A DNA stretch of 22,377 bases from JBIIUJ01 sp044340025 (GCA_044340025.1 JBIIUJ010000031.1:1-22377); one strand, 5' to 3'. Shown: positions 8,304 through 16,402, counted from the first letter of the stretch. Program-made: numbers and translations. The notes: generated from the sequence alone by a model not told the origin.

Positions 8304-8397
8304 TCGGGCTTGAATTCCACAATCGCGCGAACAGCCTCGCCAAAGCGCGCGGAGCACCGTAACGCAGTCAGGATCCACGAGGGGATGGACCGCGCCG

Positions 8398-9309
8398 GTG
8401 CTGACCTATCTGCCCATTGCAGAGATGGCCGTGAATCCGCTGCTCATCATTGGGCTCGGGGCGCTGGTGGGCGTTTTGTCGGGCATGTTCGGGGTGGGCG
8501 GCGGCTTTCTCACCACCCCGCTCCTGATCCTGTTTGGCGTGCCGGCGCCAGTGGCGGTGGCCACGGGGGCCAATCTGGCGGCCGCCTCGGGCGTCTCGGG
8601 CCTCTTGAACCAGTGGACCCGGCGGGCGGTGGATCTGCGGCTGGGCATGCTGCTGGTGATCGGGGGGATGGCGGGCTCGCTCATCGGGGTGCGCCTGCTG
8701 GCCGCCCTGCGCGAGGCGGGGGCGGCCGAGGCTGTCATCTCGCTCGCCTATATCGTGCTGCTTGGCTGGCTCGGCGGGATGATGACGCGCGACGGCTATG
8801 TCGCCTGGAAGGCCCGTGCAAGCGGGGCTCCGCCGCCTGTGCGCCGCCGCCGCCATGGGCTCGGCCAGAGCCTGCCTGGGCGGATGCGCTTTCCTGCAAG
8901 CAATCTCTACATGAGCGCCATCCCGCCAGTCCTGCTGGGCGTCGGGGTGGGACTGCTGTCTTCGCTGATGGGCGTCGGCGGCGGGTTCCTGCTGATCCCC
9001 GCCATGATCTATCTTCTCAACATCCCGACCAATACCGTTGTTGGCACCTCGCTTTTCCACGTCGTTCTTGTGGCCGCCTTCGCCACCTTCCTGCAGGCGG
9101 CGGTGAACCATACGGTGGATATGGTGCTGGCCGCGCTTTTGATCCTTGGCGGGGTCGTCGGGGCGCAAGCAGGCGCGATTCTGGGTCGGCGGCTGCAGGG
9201 CGATCAGATGCGCGCTGTCCTGGGTCTGATTGTTCTGGCGGTGTGCTTCGCCCTGATCACCCAGAGCGCGCTGCCCCCTGCCGACGCCTTCACCTTGAGC
9301 GTGCAATGA
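8398..9309 (+). CDS. TauE/SafE family sulfite exporter-like permease
   Basis: The 303-residue membrane protein has the two-fold repeat of the TauE/SafE family. GMFGVGGGFL lies near residues 29-38 and its counterpart MGVGGGFLLIP near 191-201, each within long hydrophobic helices. A short basic cytoplasmic stretch (VRRRRHG) lies between the halves. Members move sulfite, sulfoacetate or related organosulfur anions across the inner membrane; the substrate here is unknown. I took the GTG at 8398 because LTYLPIAEMAVN matches the usual N-terminus of alphaproteobacterial members; a GAGGGG lies about 13 bases upstream. Its stop codon overlaps the start of the next gene as ATGA, so the two are translationally coupled. 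Confidence 0.9.
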   Translation: MLTYLPIAEMAVNPLLIIGLGALVGVLSGMFGVGGGFLTTPLLILFGVPAPVAVATGANLAAASGVSGLLNQWTRRAVDLRLGMLLVIGGMAGSLIGVRLLAALREAGAAEAVISLAYIVLLGWLGGMMTRDGYVAWKARASGAPPPVRRRRHGLGQSLPGRMRFPASNLYMSAIPPVLLGVGVGLLSSLMGVGGGFLLIPAMIYLLNIPTNTVVGTSLFHVVLVAAFATFLQAAVNHTVDMVLAALLILGGVVGAQAGAILGRRLQGDQMRAVLGLIVLAVCFALITQSALPPADAFTLSVQ

Positions 9310-10088
9310 TCCGGGCCGCGCTGTTCCTTCTCTGCGCGGTTTTCGGCGTTGGGCCGGCGCAGGCCCAAAGCGGCGGGCGTGGCGGCGATGAGAGCCCGCT
9401 GTCTGCTGCGCTGATCCAGGATTTCGTGGCCGTGACCTCGGGCTTTTCGGGGGCGAGCATCACGCTTTTCGGCGCCACGCGCACGCTCGCGGCCGATCGC
9501 GGCGATATCGTGGTGGTGGTGCGCGGGCCCAATCGTGCGACCAGCGTGGCCCGGCGCTTTCCTGTCGCGGGCCTGTGGCTTGGCCGCGAGACGATGCAGT
9601 TTCCCACCGCGCCGGGCTATTTCGCCGTGGCGAGCGCGCGGCCGCTGTCGGAGATCGCCAGCCCGCGCACGCTGGAAGCGGCCGGCATCACGCCCGATCC
9701 GCTGGTGAGGGCCGCCGCAAAAGACCCAAACGACCCGCGGCTGGAAACCTATGTGGCCGCGCTTGTCCGGCTGAAGCAGCGCCAGAGCCTCTATCTTGCC
9801 GACCCGCGGGCCGTGCGGCGGCTGCAGGGGGGGCTGTTCCGGATCGATCTCTCGCTGCCAGACCGCACGCCGCCCGGCCTCTACACCGTGCGGGTGGTGC
9901 TGTTCCGGGATGGCCGTCCGACTGCGACGGTCACCAACACGCTGCTCATCTCCCGACAGGGTCTTGAGCGCACGATCGCGCGCTTTGCAGATGACGCCCC
10001 CCCGCTTTATGGCCTTGCTGCGGTGGCGCTGGCGCTCCTGTCGGGCTGGGCGGCCTGGGCGGCGGCGCGCAGACTGGGGCCGATGTGA
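9306..10088 (+). CDS. TIGR02186 family / Alph_Pro_TM membrane-anchored periplasmic protein
   Basis: The product has 260 residues. A signal peptide ends at about residue 21 (AQA). It is followed by a beta-rich periplasmic domain with FSGASITLFGATR, GDIVVVVRGP and the conserved stretch ending LPDRTPPGLYTVRVVLFRDG. A single membrane helix lies near the C-terminus (LAAVALALLSGWAAWAAA). This layout matches the TIGR02186 / Alph_Pro_TM family, found in alphaproteobacteria and often next to TauE/SafE permeases. No biochemical function is known to me. The ATG overlaps the permease stop by four bases and its own stop overlaps the next ATG by one base. That argues for a fixed ratio of the three proteins and a joint role, perhaps an accessory periplasmic subunit for the exporter. 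Confidence 0.85.
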   Translation: MIRAALFLLCAVFGVGPAQAQSGGRGGDESPLSAALIQDFVAVTSGFSGASITLFGATRTLAADRGDIVVVVRGPNRATSVARRFPVAGLWLGRETMQFPTAPGYFAVASARPLSEIASPRTLEAAGITPDPLVRAAAKDPNDPRLETYVAALVRLKQRQSLYLADPRAVRRLQGGLFRIDLSLPDRTPPGLYTVRVVLFRDGRPTATVTNTLLISRQGLERTIARFADDAPPLYGLAAVALALLSGWAAWAAARRLGPM

Positions 10089-10552
10089 TGGACGCAAAGC
10101 GCATTCCCGTCTGGCCTTTGGTCTTGGGGCTCGCGGGCCTTGCGCCTTTTTATCTGTCGCTGGCGATGAGCCTGTCTGGCGATTCGATTCTCGCCATGTT
10201 CGGCCCGCTGAGCTTTGTGAGCTATGCTGCTGTGATTCTGTCGTTTCTGGGCGGCGCGCGCTGGGGACTGGAGCTTGCCCGGGCGCCCGATGCGCCAAGC
10301 CCGTGGCGGCTTTGCGCGAGCGTCCTGCCCTCGATCGCGGGCTGGATCGCGGTGGTGATCAATATTGCCCCGGCGGCCTCGATCGGGGTGCTCATGGCGG
10401 GGTTCCTCGCCCAATTCGCCTGGGATTGGCGTGCAGGCCAGACTGGCCGCGCCCCTGCCTGGTATGGCGCGCTGCGGGCTCTCCTGACGGCGGGAGTGCT
10501 GCTCGCCCTCTGCGTGGAGTTGTGGCGCGTTCTGGGCGGCCTCGCCCCCTAG
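10088..10552 (+). CDS. DUF3429 family integral membrane protein
   Basis: The 154-residue protein has about four or five hydrophobic helices and the DUF3429 signature AAVILSFLGGARWGLEL, followed by a characteristic later helix region with FAWDWRAG. Relatives include mitochondrial TMEM69. The function is unknown. The start is ATG at 10088, overlapping the previous stop as TGATG; a GTG one codon earlier is possible. It is the third gene of the TauE trio. Its stop codon overlaps the stop of the convergent pdeM gene by four bases (CTAG palindrome, 10549-10552), leaving no room for a terminator between the two units. Confidence 0.85.
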   Translation: MDAKRIPVWPLVLGLAGLAPFYLSLAMSLSGDSILAMFGPLSFVSYAAVILSFLGGARWGLELARAPDAPSPWRLCASVLPSIAGWIAVVINIAPAASIGVLMAGFLAQFAWDWRAGQTGRAPAWYGALRALLTAGVLLALCVELWRVLGGLAP

Positions 10553-11313
10553 TCGGGCAGCAGGCGGTCAGCGGCCAGCCGATAGACCTTCGACGGCCCG
10601 AGCGCGAGCGCCGTCAGACCTGCGGGAAACAGCGGGCCAAACGCTGCATCACAGACGTTCAGCCCGCCGGCATAGGCTCCGAACGCCGGCAGGATCAGGC
10701 GCGCGCCATCGGTGGCGAAGCATCGCCGCCGCACCCGCCGCCCCCCGCCGCCCGCCACTTTGGCGCAGGGGTGAAGATGGCCCGCGACTTCGCCCGGATC
10801 CGCCGATGCCGTGGGTTCATGGCGAAAGAGAAGGCCGTCCACCCGCATGCTGGCCGTGCGCAGCCCGGGCAGACGCGCCGGCGGGGCGGGATCGTGGTTG
10901 CCCTCGATCCAGACCCAGGCGCATCGGCTGGCAAGCTGATGCAGGCGCTCGAAGTCAGCCCCCGCCATCCGCCCGCCCGCCCGCAGGTCGTGAAAACTGT
11001 CGCCCAGCGCAATCACCCGGTCCGGCTGCAGTTCGCCGATCAGGCGCTCCAGCCGATCCAGCGTGGCGGCAGTGTCGTAGGGCGGCAGGAAGACGCCTTT
11101 CTCGGCAAACGCCGATCCCTTCTCGAAGTGCAGATCGGAGACGACGAGCGTGCGCGTCTGCGCCAGCCAGAGCGCGCCGTCGGGATGGGCGAAGACGGTC
11201 TCGCCGGCCACGGTCAGGGCCGCCAGGGGCCGTTCGGCATCGCTGCGGCGTGGGGCCGGCATGCCGGCGCCGGCGGCGTCGAACCGCCAGGCGCGTCCAC
11301 CAGCTCCAGGCAT
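10549..11313 (-). CDS. pdeM: Ligase-associated DNA damage response metallophosphoesterase PdeM
   Basis: The calcineurin-type phosphoesterase motifs are all present in order: VVSDLHFEKG, ALGDSFHD, WIEGNHD and GHLHP, spread over about residues 57-182 of the 254-residue product. These bind two metal ions. The family acts as an endonuclease or phosphoesterase in a DNA repair module with an LhrC-type helicase, an ATP-dependent ligase and an exonuclease. I place the start at the ATG at 11313 because AGGAGGGG lies just before it. An ATG at 11328 overlaps the helicase stop (ATGA) but has no good ribosome binding site. It follows the helicase gene directly, as expected. Ligase and exonuclease genes are not adjacent. 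Confidence 0.9.
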   Translation of the reverse strand: MPGAGGRAWRFDAAGAGMPAPRRSDAERPLAALTVAGETVFAHPDGALWLAQTRTLVVSDLHFEKGSAFAEKGVFLPPYDTAATLDRLERLIGELQPDRVIALGDSFHDLRAGGRMAGADFERLHQLASRCAWVWIEGNHDPAPPARLPGLRTASMRVDGLLFRHEPTASADPGEVAGHLHPCAKVAGGGGRRVRRRCFATDGARLILPAFGAYAGGLNVCDAAFGPLFPAGLTALALGPSKVYRLAADRLLPD

Positions 11314-11317
11314 CGCG

Positions 11318-11325
11318 CCCCTCCT
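11318..11325 (-). promoter_or_regulatory. Ribosome binding site deciding the pdeM start
   Basis: On the minus strand AGGAGGGG follows immediately after the first possible ATG (11328-11326), which overlaps the helicase stop codon. The AGGAGG core ends six bases before the second ATG at 11313. This spacing supports the downstream start and shows that pdeM has its own strong initiation site besides possible coupling to the helicase. Confidence 0.5.
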
Positions 11326-13805
11326 CATGCCCCCATGGCCTCGGCGACAAGATCAAGGGAGGCGTCTTCAAGAATCGCCTCGGCGCCGTCGCCTGTGACG
11401 CTTTCCTTGCCAATCTCCAGCAGCAAGGGAACCGCAAAGGGCGAGACCCGGGCCAGATGCATCGGCTTCAGCCGCCCCTTGATCCGCTTCAACAGAGCGC
11501 CGAGGCGATGGATATCAAGCAGGCCTGCGCCCGCATCGGCCCATGCGGCCTGCAGCAGCACATGATCGGGCTCATGCGTGCGCAGCACGTCGTAGATCAG
11601 GTCGGTGGAGAAGGTGACCTGTCGGCTGGTCTTTTCCTGCCCGGGAAAGCGCCGCTCGATGAGGCCGCCGATGATGGCGCAATAGCGGAAGGTCCGCTTC
11701 ATCAGCATGCTTTCGGCGAGCCACGCGTCGAGATCGTCGCCCAGCATGTCCTCGTCGAACAGAGCGTCGAGATCGATCCGGTCGAGCGGCTCGAGCCCCC
11801 AGATCGCGAGCGCATAGTCGTTGGCGACAAAGCCGAGGGGCTGCGCCCCCATCCGCTCCAGCCGGCGGGTGAGCAGCATGCCGAGCGTCTGGTGGGCGAG
11901 CCGCCCCTCGAAAGGATAGGCGCACAGATAGCGCCGCGCGCCGCGCGCAAACGTCTCCACCAGCAGTTCGCCCGCCTTCGGGATCGCGCTTTTCAGCCTC
12001 TGCATCGCCAGCCATTCGCCCAGCTGGGGGTGAAGGTCGGGCCAGCCGGCCTGGTCCTGGATCATGGCGCGCACGCCTTCGGCCAGGAAGGTCGAGAGCG
12101 GGAACTTGCCGCCTGCCCAGGTGGGAATCTTGGGGTCCACGCCGGGCGCGCGGCTGACGAGGGCCTCGCCTTCGCTCACGCCCTCCAGGCGCAGCACCTC
12201 GCCGGCGAACAGGAACGTATCGCGCGGCGCCAGCGTCTCGATGAAATACTCCTCGATCTCGCCCAGCACCCGGCCGGATCGGCCGCCGCCGGCGCGCGCG
12301 GCGCCATTCGGGTCGCGCCGGGGGGTGGACAGGCGGACCTTCAGGGTCGGGTTCTCGATGATGGCGCCGACATTCATGCGCCAGCGCTGCACCTGCTCGC
12401 GCGAGCGCGGATACAGCAGACCATCGCGGCCGAGGCCCAGCCGGGCGAAGCGGTCGTAGGTTGCGAGCGCATAGCCCCCGTCGCGCACGAAGCTCAGCGT
12501 CCGGTCGAACAGCGCGCGCGGCAGGCTGGCGTAGGGGCCTGCGCTGGTCGCCTCGGCAAAGATCTGGTCGGGGCTTGCCGGCGCGCCGCAGGCCCGGCCC
12601 ATGATGAACTGGGCGAGCACGTCAAGCGCGCCCTCGCGCGGGCCTGCCCCATCCTGGGCGCCGGCCGCGACGGCGGCTTGCGCGGCCCGGCACTCCAGCA
12701 TCTCGAACCGGTTGGTCGGCACCAGCAGCGCGCGCGAGGCCGCGTCGAGCCGATGGTTGGACCGGCCGATGCGCTGCATCAGGCGCGAGGCGCCCTTGGG
12801 CGCGCCCAGCTGGATGACGAGATCGACATCGCCCCAGTCGATCCCGAGGTCGAGCGTGGAGGTGCACACGATCGCGCGCAGCTTGCCGGACGCCATGGCG
12901 GCCTCCACCTTGCGGCGCTGCTCCACCTCCAGCGATCCATGATGCAGCGCGATGGGCAGGCCATCCTCGTTCAGCCGCCACAGCTCCTGAAACGCGAGTT
13001 CGGCCTGAAACCGGGTGTTGACGAACACAAGCGCGGTGCGTGCGCCTTTGATCGCCTGATAAACCTCGCCCATCGCGTGCCGGCCCGTATGGCCAGACCA
13101 GGGGATCCGCTCCTCGCTCAGCAGCACGTCCACCTGCGGCGCGGCGCCGGGGGCGCCCTTCACGATGCGCGCCGGCCGGCCGGCCGGGCCGATCCAGGCG
13201 GCGAGCGCTGCTTCATCCTCCACCGTGGCCGATAGCCCCGTGCGGCGCAGGCCCGGCGCCCAGCCCTGAAGCGCGCCGAGGCAGAGGCTCAGCATGTCGC
13301 CGCGCTTGACCGGGGCGAGGGCGTGAGCCTCATCCACGATCACGGCGCTCACGTCGGCGAAGAACAGGTCCGGCCGATCCGAGCCGACAAGCAGCATCAG
13401 CTGCTCGGGCGTGGTGAGCAGGATGTCGGGCGGGCGGACGCGCTGGCGGGCGCGCTTGGCGGCGGGCGTGTCGCCGGTGCGGGTCTCGATCGTGACGTCG
13501 AGGCCCATTTCCCGCACGGGCGCTGCGAGATTGCGTGCGATGTCGGTGGCGAGCGCCTTGAGCGGGCTGACATACAGGGTGTGCAGGGCGTGATCGCGGC
13601 GGTTTTCTCCCGCCCGGCGTTGGGCCAGCGCAAGCAGGCTTGGCAGGAAGCCCGCCAGCGTCTTTCCCGCCCCGGTCGGCGCGATCAGGAGCGCGTCCTC
13701 CCCGGCCTGCGCTGCGTCGATCAACGCCGCCTGATGCGGGCGAAGCGCCCAGCCGCGCGCTTCGAACCAGCGCTGAAAAACCGGGGGCAGGGCAGGCAGG
13801 GACAC
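11325..13805 (-). CDS. Ligase-associated DNA damage response DEXH-box helicase (LhrC/Lhr-core type)
   Basis: An 826-residue superfamily 2 helicase. A Q-motif-like RPHQ lies at 22-25, Walker A APTGAGKT at 42-49, DEAH at 158-161 and SAT of motif III in LSATVEDE. The second RecA domain has VFVNTR, CTSTLDLGIDWGDVD and QRIGRSNHR. The C-terminal third fits the Lhr winged-helix and DEAD/H-associated domains. Family members are 3'-5' helicases in a repair module with PdeM. The start is uncertain. GTG at 13805 gives SLPALPPVFQRWFEARGW, the family's usual beginning, and I prefer it; the frame continues to a TTG at 13859. It is the first gene of a two-gene unit with pdeM, divergent from the PAS gene. 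Confidence 0.9.
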   Translation of the reverse strand: MSLPALPPVFQRWFEARGWALRPHQAALIDAAQAGEDALLIAPTGAGKTLAGFLPSLLALAQRRAGENRRDHALHTLYVSPLKALATDIARNLAAPVREMGLDVTIETRTGDTPAAKRARQRVRPPDILLTTPEQLMLLVGSDRPDLFFADVSAVIVDEAHALAPVKRGDMLSLCLGALQGWAPGLRRTGLSATVEDEAALAAWIGPAGRPARIVKGAPGAAPQVDVLLSEERIPWSGHTGRHAMGEVYQAIKGARTALVFVNTRFQAELAFQELWRLNEDGLPIALHHGSLEVEQRRKVEAAMASGKLRAIVCTSTLDLGIDWGDVDLVIQLGAPKGASRLMQRIGRSNHRLDAASRALLVPTNRFEMLECRAAQAAVAAGAQDGAGPREGALDVLAQFIMGRACGAPASPDQIFAEATSAGPYASLPRALFDRTLSFVRDGGYALATYDRFARLGLGRDGLLYPRSREQVQRWRMNVGAIIENPTLKVRLSTPRRDPNGAARAGGGRSGRVLGEIEEYFIETLAPRDTFLFAGEVLRLEGVSEGEALVSRAPGVDPKIPTWAGGKFPLSTFLAEGVRAMIQDQAGWPDLHPQLGEWLAMQRLKSAIPKAGELLVETFARGARRYLCAYPFEGRLAHQTLGMLLTRRLERMGAQPLGFVANDYALAIWGLEPLDRIDLDALFDEDMLGDDLDAWLAESMLMKRTFRYCAIIGGLIERRFPGQEKTSRQVTFSTDLIYDVLRTHEPDHVLLQAAWADAGAGLLDIHRLGALLKRIKGRLKPMHLARVSPFAVPLLLEIGKESVTGDGAEAILEDASLDLVAEAMGA

Positions 13806-14018
13806 CCCCCCGACATAGGACGCCCGCTTGCCTGCGTCACGGGCGAAGGCGTGGCGCAACGGCCGGCCTGTCCCGAACTGGCACGCCGCCGGCCCCCGCT
13901 GGGCCGCGCACGGCGGGGGAGGGGGCTAGATCGCGGCTGCGGCGGCGGACGGTCTGGCATGCGCCCTGCTTGGCGCAGCGACAGGCGAAGCCGGCCCCTC
14001 CGGCGAGAGACCAGACTG

Positions 14019-14549
14019 ATGATCGAAACGCCAGCTCATCCCGCGTCGCGCGCCTTCGTCGAATGCTGGCGGGCGCTTGGCTCCAAAGGGGCCGCCGCCG
14101 CCGAAGCGCGCGAGACGCCCGCCCCGATCGAGCGCTTGTTCGTGCTGCATCGCGAGCCAGCGGGCGGCTGGGCCTTTCAGGTTGCAGGCGCGGTCCTGTC
14201 GGCCTCGTTCGGACGTGATTTGCGCACGCAGGAGGCGGCCGGCCTGTTCCGGTCGGAGGATCGCCCGCTCGTGCGCGCCTTGCTCGATCATGCCGCAGCC
14301 GGCGAGGGGGCTGCATGCCTGACCGCCGTGGCCGAAACGCTGGGGCGGCGTGCGCTGGAGGTCGAGATGGTGCTGTTGCCTCTGGCCTTCGGCCGCACGG
14401 GGGCGCGCCGCCTGCTGGGCCTGTTCCAGCCGCTCGACGCGCTGGGCGTGCTGGGCGGGCGCTCCATCGCCCGGCTCAGCCTTGCCGCGCTGCATCCGGC
14501 CGCGCCGCCGCCGCTGGGCGGGCACTTGAGCCTCGTCTCCTCCCAGTGA
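14019..14549 (+). CDS. PAS_5-type PAS domain protein
   Basis: The 176-residue protein consists of one PAS-like domain. Typical stations of the alphaproteobacterial PAS_5 family are FVECWRALG at the N-terminus, PIERLFVLHREPAGGWAFQVAG and SFGRDL in the middle, and RRLLGLFQPL before the end. Single-domain members include MopJ-like regulators of motility and cell cycle signalling; that is family knowledge, and no specific role can be inferred here. There is no kinase, cyclase or other output domain, so it would act through protein contacts. It is soluble, without signal peptide. The ATG at 14019 has a modest GAGAG nine bases upstream. It is divergent from the helicase across a 213-bp gap, and the etf genes follow 122 bp later. 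Confidence 0.75.
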   Translation: MIETPAHPASRAFVECWRALGSKGAAAAEARETPAPIERLFVLHREPAGGWAFQVAGAVLSASFGRDLRTQEAAGLFRSEDRPLVRALLDHAAAGEGAACLTAVAETLGRRALEVEMVLLPLAFGRTGARRLLGLFQPLDALGVLGGRSIARLSLAALHPAAPPPLGGHLSLVSSQ

Positions 14550-14567
14550 GCTTTCCGCAGCGCGACA

Positions 14568-14596
14568 TTGCGATGCGACTGGTCGCCGACTAGGGT
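14568..14596 (+). promoter_or_regulatory. Candidate promoter for etfBA
   Basis: TTGCGA (14568-14573) is followed after 17 bp by TAGGGT (14591-14596). The pair also resembles the alphaproteobacterial form, TTGnCG-like then CTAG-like with about 14 bp between. It would give a leader of about 70 bases before etfB. The match is weak and is proposed because the 122-bp gap between the PAS gene and etfB needs a promoter. Confidence 0.3.
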
Positions 14597-14650
14597 GCGC
14601 GCCATTTCAGACTCAAAACACCCGTCCAGCCCCGTCGTGGGGTCCCGGGG

Positions 14651-14671
14651 CGGGTCTCAGTGGAGACGCCG
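14651..14671 (+). promoter_or_regulatory. Hairpin over the etfB ribosome binding site
   Basis: CGGGTCTC (14651-14658) can pair with GAGAC-G-CCG (14663-14671) around an AGTG loop: eight base pairs with one bulged G. The stem and loop contain GGAG (14662-14665), the best ribosome binding site, and end one base before the ATG at 14672. Upstream, GCCCCG (14629-14634) can pair with CGGGGC (14646-14651), sharing one base with the first stem. Whether either forms in vivo is unknown. Confidence 0.35.
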
Positions 14672-15418
14672 ATGAAGGTGCTCGTGCCCGTGAAACGGGT
14701 CATCGACTATAACGTGAAGGTGCGCGTGAAGCCCGATCAGACGGGTGTGGACCTCGCCAACGTCAAGATGTCCATGAACCCGTTCTGCGAAATCGCAGTC
14801 GAGGAAGCCGTGCGCCTGCGCGAAAAGGGCGTGGCGAGCGAGATCGTGGTGGTCTCGATCGGACCTGCCCAGGCGCAGGAGACGATCCGCACCGCACTCG
14901 CCATGGGCGCCGACCGCGGCGTGCTGATCCAGACCGACCAGGACGTGGAGCCGCTGGGCGTGGCCAAGCTCCTGAAAGCGGTGGTCGAGGCTGAAGCCCC
15001 CTCGCTCGTCCTGATGGGCAAGCAGGCGATCGACGGCGACAACAACGCCACTGGCCAGATGCTCGCCGCTTTGCTGGGCTGGCCGCAGGCCACCTTCGCT
15101 TCCAGGATCGACGTCGCCGCCGACAGCGTGAGCGTCACGCGCGAAGTGGACGGCGGCCTCCAGACGCTGAAGCTTTCTCTGCCGGCGGTGGTCACGGCCG
15201 ATCTGCGCCTCAATGAGCCGCGCTATGCCTCGCTGCCCAACATCATGAAGGCGAAGAAAAAGCCCATCGACATCAAGGCCCCAGCCGATTTCGGCGTCGA
15301 TGTCGCTCCCCGCCTGAAGGTTCTCAAGGTCGCCGAGCCGCCGAAGCGGCAAGGCGGCGCCAAAGTGGCCGACGTGCCCGAACTCGTCGCCAAGCTCAAA
15401 GAAGCCGGAGTGATCTGA
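14672..15418 (+). CDS. etfB: Electron transfer flavoprotein subunit beta
   Basis: The 248-residue protein begins MKVLVPVKRVIDYNVKVRVK, the typical opening of alphaproteobacterial EtfB. It continues through VKMSMNPFCEIAVEEAVRL, GPAQAQETIRTALAMGADR and LMGKQAIDGDNNATGQML, which line the AMP and interface region. EtfB pairs with EtfA to form a soluble FAD protein that takes electrons from acyl-CoA dehydrogenases and passes them to ETF-ubiquinone oxidoreductase. The length is normal. ATG at 14672 was chosen from the conserved N-terminus; an in-frame GTG four codons earlier (14660) is less likely. etfA begins two bases after the stop, so the subunits are co-translated. Confidence 0.97.
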   Translation: MKVLVPVKRVIDYNVKVRVKPDQTGVDLANVKMSMNPFCEIAVEEAVRLREKGVASEIVVVSIGPAQAQETIRTALAMGADRGVLIQTDQDVEPLGVAKLLKAVVEAEAPSLVLMGKQAIDGDNNATGQMLAALLGWPQATFASRIDVAADSVSVTREVDGGLQTLKLSLPAVVTADLRLNEPRYASLPNIMKAKKKPIDIKAPADFGVDVAPRLKVLKVAEPPKRQGGAKVADVPELVAKLKEAGVI

Positions 15419-15420
15419 CC

Positions 15421-16365
15421 ATGGCCGTGCTCGTAATCGCCGAACATGACAATGCGTCCGTGAAGGACGCCACCCACAAGACCATCACCGCCGCGCTGGC
15501 GCTTTCCTCCGACGTGGACGTTCTGGTGGCCGGCTCCGGCGCTGGCGGCGCGGCTGCGGCGGCTGGCAAGATCGCCGGCGTGCGCAAGGTGCTCCATGCC
15601 GAGGGTGAGGCCTTCGCCAAGGCGCTCGCCGAAGCGATGGAAGCGCTCGTGACGCCGCTGATGGCGGGGTATGACGCCGTGCTCTCGCCCGCGACCGCCT
15701 CTGGCAAGAACGTGATGCCGCGCATCGCCGCCAAGCTCGATGTATCGCCCATTTCCGACATCGCAGAGGTTGTCAACGCCACCACGTTCGTGCGCCCGAT
15801 CTATGCCGGCAATGCGCTCGAGACGGTGGAAACCTCCGACGCGAAGAAGGTCATCACGGTGCGCACCACCGCCTTCAAGGCCGCCGCCGAGACCGGATCA
15901 GCCCCGGTGGAGACGATCGCCGCGCCGGCCGCCCCGGTCGGCGTCGCCTTTGTGGGCGAAGAGATCGTGAAGTCGGACCGGCCGGAACTCGCCAGCGCCA
16001 AGCGCGTGGTCTCCGGCGGGCGGGCGATGGGCTCGGCTGACGAGTTCCACGCCGTGATCGAACCGCTCGCCGACAAGCTGGGCGCAGCCGTGGGCGCCAG
16101 CCGCGCCGCGGTGGACGCCGGCTATGCTCCCAACGACTATCAAGTCGGCCAGACCGGCAAGGTCGTGGCGCCGGAGCTTTATGTGGCGGTCGGCATTTCG
16201 GGCGCGATCCAGCATCTCGCGGGCATGAAGGATTCCAAGGTGATCGTGGCGATCAACAAGGACGCAGACGCGCCCATCTTCCAGATCGCCGACGTCGGTC
16301 TGGTGGCCGATTACAAGACCGCCGTGCCTGAGCTGATGGCCGAACTCGGCAAGGCCGGCCTCTAG
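15421..16365 (+). CDS. etfA: Electron transfer flavoprotein subunit alpha
   Basis: The 314-residue product has the EtfA layout. The N-terminal domain runs from MAVLVIAEHDN to about 185, with SPATASGKNVMPRIAAKL and FVRPIYAGNALETV. The C-terminal FAD-binding domain has VVSGGRAMGSADEF (from about 197), then YQVGQTGKVVAPELYVAVG, ISGAIQHLAGM and INKDADAPIFQIADVGLV. These residues hold the FAD of the ETF heterodimer. It follows etfB with two bases between the genes. Together they supply the electron acceptor for acyl-CoA dehydrogenases, one of which lies nearby on the opposite strand. A hairpin with a short T-run lies between its stop and the convergent gene. Confidence 0.97.
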   Translation: MAVLVIAEHDNASVKDATHKTITAALALSSDVDVLVAGSGAGGAAAAAGKIAGVRKVLHAEGEAFAKALAEAMEALVTPLMAGYDAVLSPATASGKNVMPRIAAKLDVSPISDIAEVVNATTFVRPIYAGNALETVETSDAKKVITVRTTAFKAAAETGSAPVETIAAPAAPVGVAFVGEEIVKSDRPELASAKRVVSGGRAMGSADEFHAVIEPLADKLGAAVGASRAAVDAGYAPNDYQVGQTGKVVAPELYVAVGISGAIQHLAGMKDSKVIVAINKDADAPIFQIADVGLVADYKTAVPELMAELGKAGL

Positions 16366-16378
16366 CCTCCAGGCATCC

Positions 16379-16402
16379 CCAGGACCGGGCCCAGGACCGG
16401 GC
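16379..16402. repeat. Tandem 12-bp direct repeat after etfA
   Basis: CCAGGACCGGGC occurs twice head to tail (16379-16390 and 16391-16402), directly after the etfA stop. The second copy runs into the terminator-like stem. It may be a slippage product that alters the terminator. Confidence 0.6.

Noticed and set aside
6093..8378. Long minus-strand frames opposite the acid:CoA ligase
   Set aside because: The plus-strand ligase has complete AMP-binding motifs. The opposite frames show no recognisable domain.
10806..13235. An 809-codon plus-strand frame opposite the helicase
   Set aside because: The helicase on the minus strand has every SF2 motif. The plus-strand product has none and is rich in Arg, Ala, His and Gly, a shadow frame.
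13893..13919. GC hairpin (CCCCCGC / GCGGGGG) between the helicase and PAS genes as a terminator
   Set aside because: It lies in a divergent promoter gap where no transcript should end and has no T-run.
14610..14614. GANTC site in the etfB leader as a CcrM methylation switch
   Set aside because: A single five-base site is expected by chance and nothing else supports methylation control.
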